DNA of 64,000 nt from positions 1-64,000 of the forward strand of contig JAKASX010000005.1 of the NCBI GenBank assembly GCA_021818865.1. The letters run 5' to 3'. The position numbers and the translations under genes are program-made. Every line of letters starts with the position of its first letter. Positions within the stretch are counted from its first letter, which is position 1. The stretch is from Acidobacteriota bacterium. Lineage in GTDB: Bacteria; Acidobacteriota; Terriglobia; Acidiferrales; UBA7541. The notes beneath the pieces are model-generated. The model was given only the letters and a program-made list of their open reading frames with translations, ran no database searches and was not told the DNA's origin. Below are positions 60,273 through 64,000 of this stretch, piece after piece.

Positions 60273-61222
60273 GGCGTCCTTCCCTGAGAATCGCGGCCGC
60301 TGGGCTGCGTGCGGCGAATGCGTTCGACGGCGATCGCCAGTTGGCGCAAAACCTCCTCAGGCACCGACCCCGCCACAGGGGAGCCGGGATCCCTCGAACC
60401 TCTCGCCCAGGTTTCGTTCAGCCCTAGGTCGCGGGCCACCTGCTCGATGCGGCTCGCTTCGATCCACTTTTCCTGATCGGCAAATGCGCTGATCAGCGCG
60501 TGCTCGCCCACCAGATTCATAAGCCGCGGAATCCCGCTCGAGCAGGCATGCATCTTCTCGATCGCCTCGGGCGTGAATATCTCCTGCCCGTTCGCCCCGG
60601 CCACGCGCAGCCGCTCGGCCACGTAACCTCGCGCTTCTTCGAGCGTCAGTGGTTGCAGCGTCGCGCGCAGATTCACTCGCTGCCGCAGTTGTCGCAGTTG
60701 CGGCTGTTTCAGCATCTCCTCCAGTTCCGGCTGACCCGACAGCACGATTTGCAGCAGCTTCTCGGTCGATGTCTCCAGATTCGTCAGCTGCCGAATCTCC
60801 TCCAGCACTTCCCGCGAAAGGTTCTGCGCTTCATCCACGATCAGCACCGCCGCTTCGCCCGCCCGATACCGCTCGAGCAGCCACCGGTTCAGCCGCAGCA
60901 GGATCTGGCTCTTCAGTGGTGATTCGCAGGCGATTCCAAAATCGGCCATCATAAAATCCAGAAATTCAGGCACCGTGAGCGACGAATTAACCAGGAACGC
61001 CGTGGCCGTGCGATAACCGTGCAGCCAGTCGAGCAGCTTGTTGAGCAGCGTGGTCTTCCCCGTACCGACTTCTCCGGTGAGCACGATGAATCCCTTGCGC
61101 GCCTGGATCCCGTACGTCAGGCAGGCCAGCGCTTCCTGCGCGTCCCGCGTGAGAAACAGGTAGCGCGGATCGGGATTTGTGCCGAAGGGATTCGCTCGCA
61201 GTTGAAAAAAGCTCTGGAACAT
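60269..61222 (-). CDS. ExeA/GspA-like AAA ATPase of XrtA-type polysaccharide loci
   Basis: 317 residues. MFQSFFQLRANPFGTNPDPR at the N-terminus, Walker A GEVGTGKTT (50-58), Walker B AVLIVDEAQNL and sensor regions LLQIVLSGQPELEEML and RQRVNLRATLQPLTLEEARG follow the pepcterm_ATPase/ExeA pattern. In these loci it probably powers or gates assembly of the secretion complex. It lies between the chain-length gene (12 bases) and the kinase. Confidence 0.9.
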   Translation of the reverse strand: MFQSFFQLRANPFGTNPDPRYLFLTRDAQEALACLTYGIQARKGFIVLTGEVGTGKTTLLNKLLDWLHGYRTATAFLVNSSLTVPEFLDFMMADFGIACESPLKSQILLRLNRWLLERYRAGEAAVLIVDEAQNLSREVLEEIRQLTNLETSTEKLLQIVLSGQPELEEMLKQPQLRQLRQRVNLRATLQPLTLEEARGYVAERLRVAGANGQEIFTPEAIEKMHACSSGIPRLMNLVGEHALISAFADQEKWIEASRIEQVARDLGLNETWARGSRDPGSPVAGSVPEEVLRQLAIAVERIRRTQPSGRDSQGRTP

Positions 61223-61234
61223 GATCGGGTTTTC

Positions 61235-62773
61235 TTATACATCCAGCGTTCGCGCGCTGGGTTCCGTTCCACTTTCCGTCAATTGAGGAATGTGCCGCCG
61301 GTCCTCCCCGTGCGCTGTTTTGCCCAGCGTCGGGACCATCGCCAGCGTCGGAACGTCCAGGTAAAATTCCACGTCGCGCTCGGTCCGAATCAGCTTGTCG
61401 CGCAGTTCCAGCCAGAGAATCAGCGCCGCGCCCAGCATCAGCCCGGCGAAGGCCCCGCCGGCCGCGTAAAGCGGCCGCTGCGGCGAGGAGGGAAGCGGCG
61501 AAAACGTCGCCGGATCGATCACGCGGAATTCCTCGGCCTGTTGCCGCCGCTCGAGGTCCGCGCCCATGTCTGCCTGCGCCTTCTTTGTCAGCAGGTTCCG
61601 GTAAAATTCCAGCGCCGTTTGATAGTTGCGCGTCAATTCGGAAAACTGCTGCTCCACCAGCGGGCTCAATTGCACCCGCGCCTGGTAGTCCTGGATTTCC
61701 TTCTGGATCGCCGCCTGCGCCTTCGTCTTTTCCTGAATCATCAGGTTGTACTGGCGGATCTGCCGCCGCAGTTGCTGGATCTGCGGAGGCTCGGCGTACG
61801 CCGGCGTGTTCGCGCTAGTCGTCCCCGCCGCGCTCTCGCTCGTCGCTTTCGCCTCATTCACCTTCGTCTCCAGGTGGGCGATGTCCCCTTTCAGCTTGAT
61901 GACGTCCGGATAATCGTCGGTGTACTGCGCCCGCATCAGCACCAGCTTGTTCCGAAGTTCCGCCAGCTGCTCTTCGAGCGTCAGCAGGTTGCTTCCCGAT
62001 CGCGTCGCCTTCCACGAAGCCACCTGCTGCGCCAGTTGCGATTCCAAGTACACCTTGTCTTGCTGCGTGCGATTCAGCGATTCCGTCACCGCTCCCAGTT
62101 GCGAATTGTAGGAAGCCAGCAGGTTCATATTCGTCGACGCTTGGTCCGGCAGCTTCCCCAGGTACCGCAGTTTGAACGCGGTCATTTTCGCGTCCTGCTC
62201 GTCCAGCACCCGCTTCGCGTCGTCAATCTGTTTCGAAAGGAACTCTGTGGTGTCCTGGGCAACCTGCGAACGCCATTGCGCGTTTTGCTCGATGAACATC
62301 GCCGTGATCTGCCCGCACACCTGCTGCGCCAAGCGCGGGTCGTTCAGGGTGACGCCGATCTTGAATCCTGGAACGCCCGCCCAGGGTGATTCCACCATCG
62401 GTTTCACCGGCGAAACGGAGATCGCCGCACGCAGCCTGTTCACGCGGTCCGTCATCGAGCTGTTCGGATCTTCCTTTTGAAACAGATTGAATTGCTGTAC
62501 AACCGCCTGCAATTGCGCCGTGCTCAACACCTCTTCCGTAATGCTTTCCAGCCGGCGATTCACCTGCTCGTTCACCACCGGCGCGACGAACCGCTCTCCC
62601 ACTTTCGCTTGCTGCACCAGAACGACCGTCCGCGAGTTGTACTCGTTCGGCAGGAGTCGCGAGAGGAGGTATGCCGCGGTGCCGCACACCACCGCCACCA
62701 CCAGCAAAATCCAATATCGCCGGCGAAGGATGTCCAGATAGTCGTCGATGTTCAGTTCGCGGTGTCCCAACAT
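61235..62773 (-). CDS. Wzz-like chain-length determinant / polysaccharide co-polymerase
   Basis: 512 residues. Two transmembrane helices, one near 20-40 (WILLVVAVVCGTAAYLLSRL) and one near 425-445 (YAAGGAFAGLMLGAALILWL), bracket a long periplasmic helical domain (coiled region with LRRQIRQYNLMIQEKTKAQA). The Pro-rich motif FSPLPSSPQRPLYAAGG before the second helix is the classic Wzz signature. It controls polymer length in concert with the kinase. Long examples with extended coiled coil belong to the XrtA/EpsV-type systems. Confidence 0.92.
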   Translation of the reverse strand: MLGHRELNIDDYLDILRRRYWILLVVAVVCGTAAYLLSRLLPNEYNSRTVVLVQQAKVGERFVAPVVNEQVNRRLESITEEVLSTAQLQAVVQQFNLFQKEDPNSSMTDRVNRLRAAISVSPVKPMVESPWAGVPGFKIGVTLNDPRLAQQVCGQITAMFIEQNAQWRSQVAQDTTEFLSKQIDDAKRVLDEQDAKMTAFKLRYLGKLPDQASTNMNLLASYNSQLGAVTESLNRTQQDKVYLESQLAQQVASWKATRSGSNLLTLEEQLAELRNKLVLMRAQYTDDYPDVIKLKGDIAHLETKVNEAKATSESAAGTTSANTPAYAEPPQIQQLRRQIRQYNLMIQEKTKAQAAIQKEIQDYQARVQLSPLVEQQFSELTRNYQTALEFYRNLLTKKAQADMGADLERRQQAEEFRVIDPATFSPLPSSPQRPLYAAGGAFAGLMLGAALILWLELRDKLIRTERDVEFYLDVPTLAMVPTLGKTAHGEDRRHIPQLTESGTEPSARTLDV

Positions 62774-62791
62774 CGGGGTTCTCCTCAGCCG

Positions 62792-64000
62792 TCAATACAT
62801 TCGTATTGGCCCTTGGTTCTGGTCCTGCTCCGGCACCCGGCTCGGGTGCCAGCTCAACCCGAAGGAAAAGTACTGCTGGGTGTAAAACGTTCCGCACGTC
62901 GTCCCGATGCAGGTGGGCGCCGGAGCGATCTGTTGCTGCAGGTTGTAGCCGACGAATAGGGTCATGTACCGGTTCAACAGCCGCTGAACGTTAATCGTTC
63001 CGTACCACGAGTTGTAAGCATTCGATGAAACGCCGGTTAGCTGCTCCTGGAGGTTGCTGTTCCGCGCGTAGCCAAAGTTCCAACTCATCGTCGTTCGAGG
63101 GGAAAGCGGTGTTGACATGAAAACTTCCGCGTAGTCCGTCTGCGCGCCCTGATAGACGCCCGACCCTCCGCTCGTGTAGTGCTGGTAGTTGAACCCGAGC
63201 GTGAAACGCCGCAGTTGGTAGCTCAGCAGCGAAGACAACTGCCAACTGGTTCGCCAATCCTTGCCGTTCTGGCCGGTGGAGTTGAACACGTTGATCTGCG
63301 GTCCAGCGCCCACTTGAAAGTGCAGGCGGTCGGTAAGCGTGCGGCCAAAGACCAGTTGCAGCACGTGGTTGGTGAAATTCCCCTGACTCTGGTTGTACTG
63401 GAAAATTTCCGCCTGATAGGACACCGCCAGTGTGTTCCGGGGAGACAGCATCCGGTTGTACCCCACCTGCGCGATCGCGTCGTCGCTGTTGATAAAGTCC
63501 GAGGAAGGAAATCGCAGCAGCGCGTATGAGCCGGTCAGCGTGAACGAGGAGAGCGGGCTCAGCGCGTAGTCGTATTCCCCGACGACCGTGTTGCTCACCC
63601 TCGAAGACGCGCCCGTCAAAATGGACTGGTTAGGTAAAAACGTCGTGTTCAGGTTAGAAACGTTCGCCCCGAACAACCCGCCGTAATCATATAAACCCGA
63701 GCCAATGCCGTTGAAGCGCGAGTAGCCGAAAGACGCTTCTGGCAGGTACGACACCGCGTCGCTCAGCAGAAACGACGATCGCCTTCCCATCACCCGCTGG
63801 GAAAACGTGAACAGGTGCGCCGAATTGTTGTACTCGGACTGCTGGTTGTACAGAAAGCCGGTCCCATCGTATCGTGCACTGAACGCGTACTTGCTCCACA
63901 GGTAGTTCAGGTCAAAGCTGCCGCTCAACGTGCTCACCGAATCCACGCTCGCCGTTCCGAACGGCCCGGTTCCGGCCGTGCTCACGCTTTGCGCAAATTG
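62792..64000 (-). CDS. Outer-membrane beta-barrel protein of the exopolysaccharide operon, partial
   Basis: The frame is open from the right edge, so the N-terminus and signal peptide lie outside; 402 residues are visible. Alternating aromatic/hydrophobic strands repeat throughout (FDLNYLWSKYAFSARYDGTG, LSSFTLTGSYALLRFPSSDF, NTLAVSYQAEIFQYNQSQGN, FTLGFNYQHYTSGGSG, TTMSWNFGYARNSNLQ). The C-terminus FFSFGLSWHPS-type strands close the barrel. It resembles the TIGR03016 PEP-CTERM-associated porin-like group that may let polymer cross the outer membrane. A GTG at 63985 is probably internal. 18 bases separate it from the Wzz gene. Confidence 0.8.
   Translation of the reverse strand, partial: QFAQSVSTAGTGPFGTASVDSVSTLSGSFDLNYLWSKYAFSARYDGTGFLYNQQSEYNNSAHLFTFSQRVMGRRSSFLLSDAVSYLPEASFGYSRFNGIGSGLYDYGGLFGANVSNLNTTFLPNQSILTGASSRVSNTVVGEYDYALSPLSSFTLTGSYALLRFPSSDFINSDDAIAQVGYNRMLSPRNTLAVSYQAEIFQYNQSQGNFTNHVLQLVFGRTLTDRLHFQVGAGPQINVFNSTGQNGKDWRTSWQLSSLLSYQLRRFTLGFNYQHYTSGGSGVYQGAQTDYAEVFMSTPLSPRTTMSWNFGYARNSNLQEQLTGVSSNAYNSWYGTINVQRLLNRYMTLFVGYNLQQQIAPAPTCIGTTCGTFYTQQYFSFGLSWHPSRVPEQDQNQGPIRMY

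Overview
The window is high-GC bacterial DNA with no rRNA gene. Its families suggest an Acidobacteriota genome: an S45 acylase, a PilZ-TonB fusion, He_PIG/IPT lipoproteins, receiver-less sigma54 activators, and a PEP-CTERM/XrtA-type exopolysaccharide core. This placement is inference from gene content, not phylogeny.

Left part (1-18 kb) is mixed housekeeping and accessory DNA. It starts with a copper module: csoR with a textbook operator, followed by the N-terminus of a YHS/heavy-metal-binding P-type ATPase cut by the window edge. Next come a periplasmic Ntn-hydrolase (penicillin acylase family), a tRNA-Ile(GAT) whose 3' end is duplicated around a tiny GIY-YIG nuclease gene, a second start-less GIY-YIG gene among REP-like palindromes, and a class V aminotransferase. 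A TPR protein coupled to a membrane protein, small membrane proteins and a zinc-ribbon protein follow. The block 10.7-15.2 kb holds two sigma54 activators without receiver domains and a PilZ-TonB fusion. At 15.4-17.6 kb lies a wrecked IS66 element whose tnpC is split by an antitoxin-like fragment and an RHS fragment.

Middle part (18-39.1 kb, minus strand) is a cell-surface polysaccharide cluster of the ABC-exporter type. It has Wzm/Wzt, glucose-1-phosphate cytidylyltransferase, two SDR enzymes, an RmlC-like epimerase, a C-methyltransferase, a DUF4910 aminopeptidase-like protein, a GINT1-like beta-propeller, several GT2/GT4 glycosyltransferases, a deacetylase, a hexapeptide acetyltransferase and a GT39-like membrane protein. 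Many genes overlap by ATGA, implying translational coupling. The CDP-sugar route looks incomplete inside the window because no CDP-glucose 4,6-dehydratase is visible.

A short plus-strand island (39.4-44.0 kb) carries a PAP2 phosphatase with an altered active-site motif, a FemAB-like protein of the PEP-CTERM-associated type, and a secreted lipoprotein with one He_PIG and three IPT/TIG domains.

Right part (44.0-64 kb, minus strand) is one nearly gapless 20-kb exopolysaccharide operon. In transcription order it encodes: outer-membrane beta-barrel, Wzz-like chain-length protein, ExeA-like ATPase, CpsD-like tyrosine kinase, priming sugar transferase, O-antigen ligase/polymerase, DegT aminotransferase, GT2, GT4, deacetylase, ATP-grasp protein, PHP phosphoesterase, GT4, membrane GT2, a double GT4 fusion and WecB. 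The first four are the XrtA-type assembly core. No Wzx flippase or exosortase gene is visible in the window. The two polysaccharide systems, the c-di-GMP-type PilZ protein and the sigma54 activators could be parts of one surface-matrix programme, but that link is inferred from position and family only.
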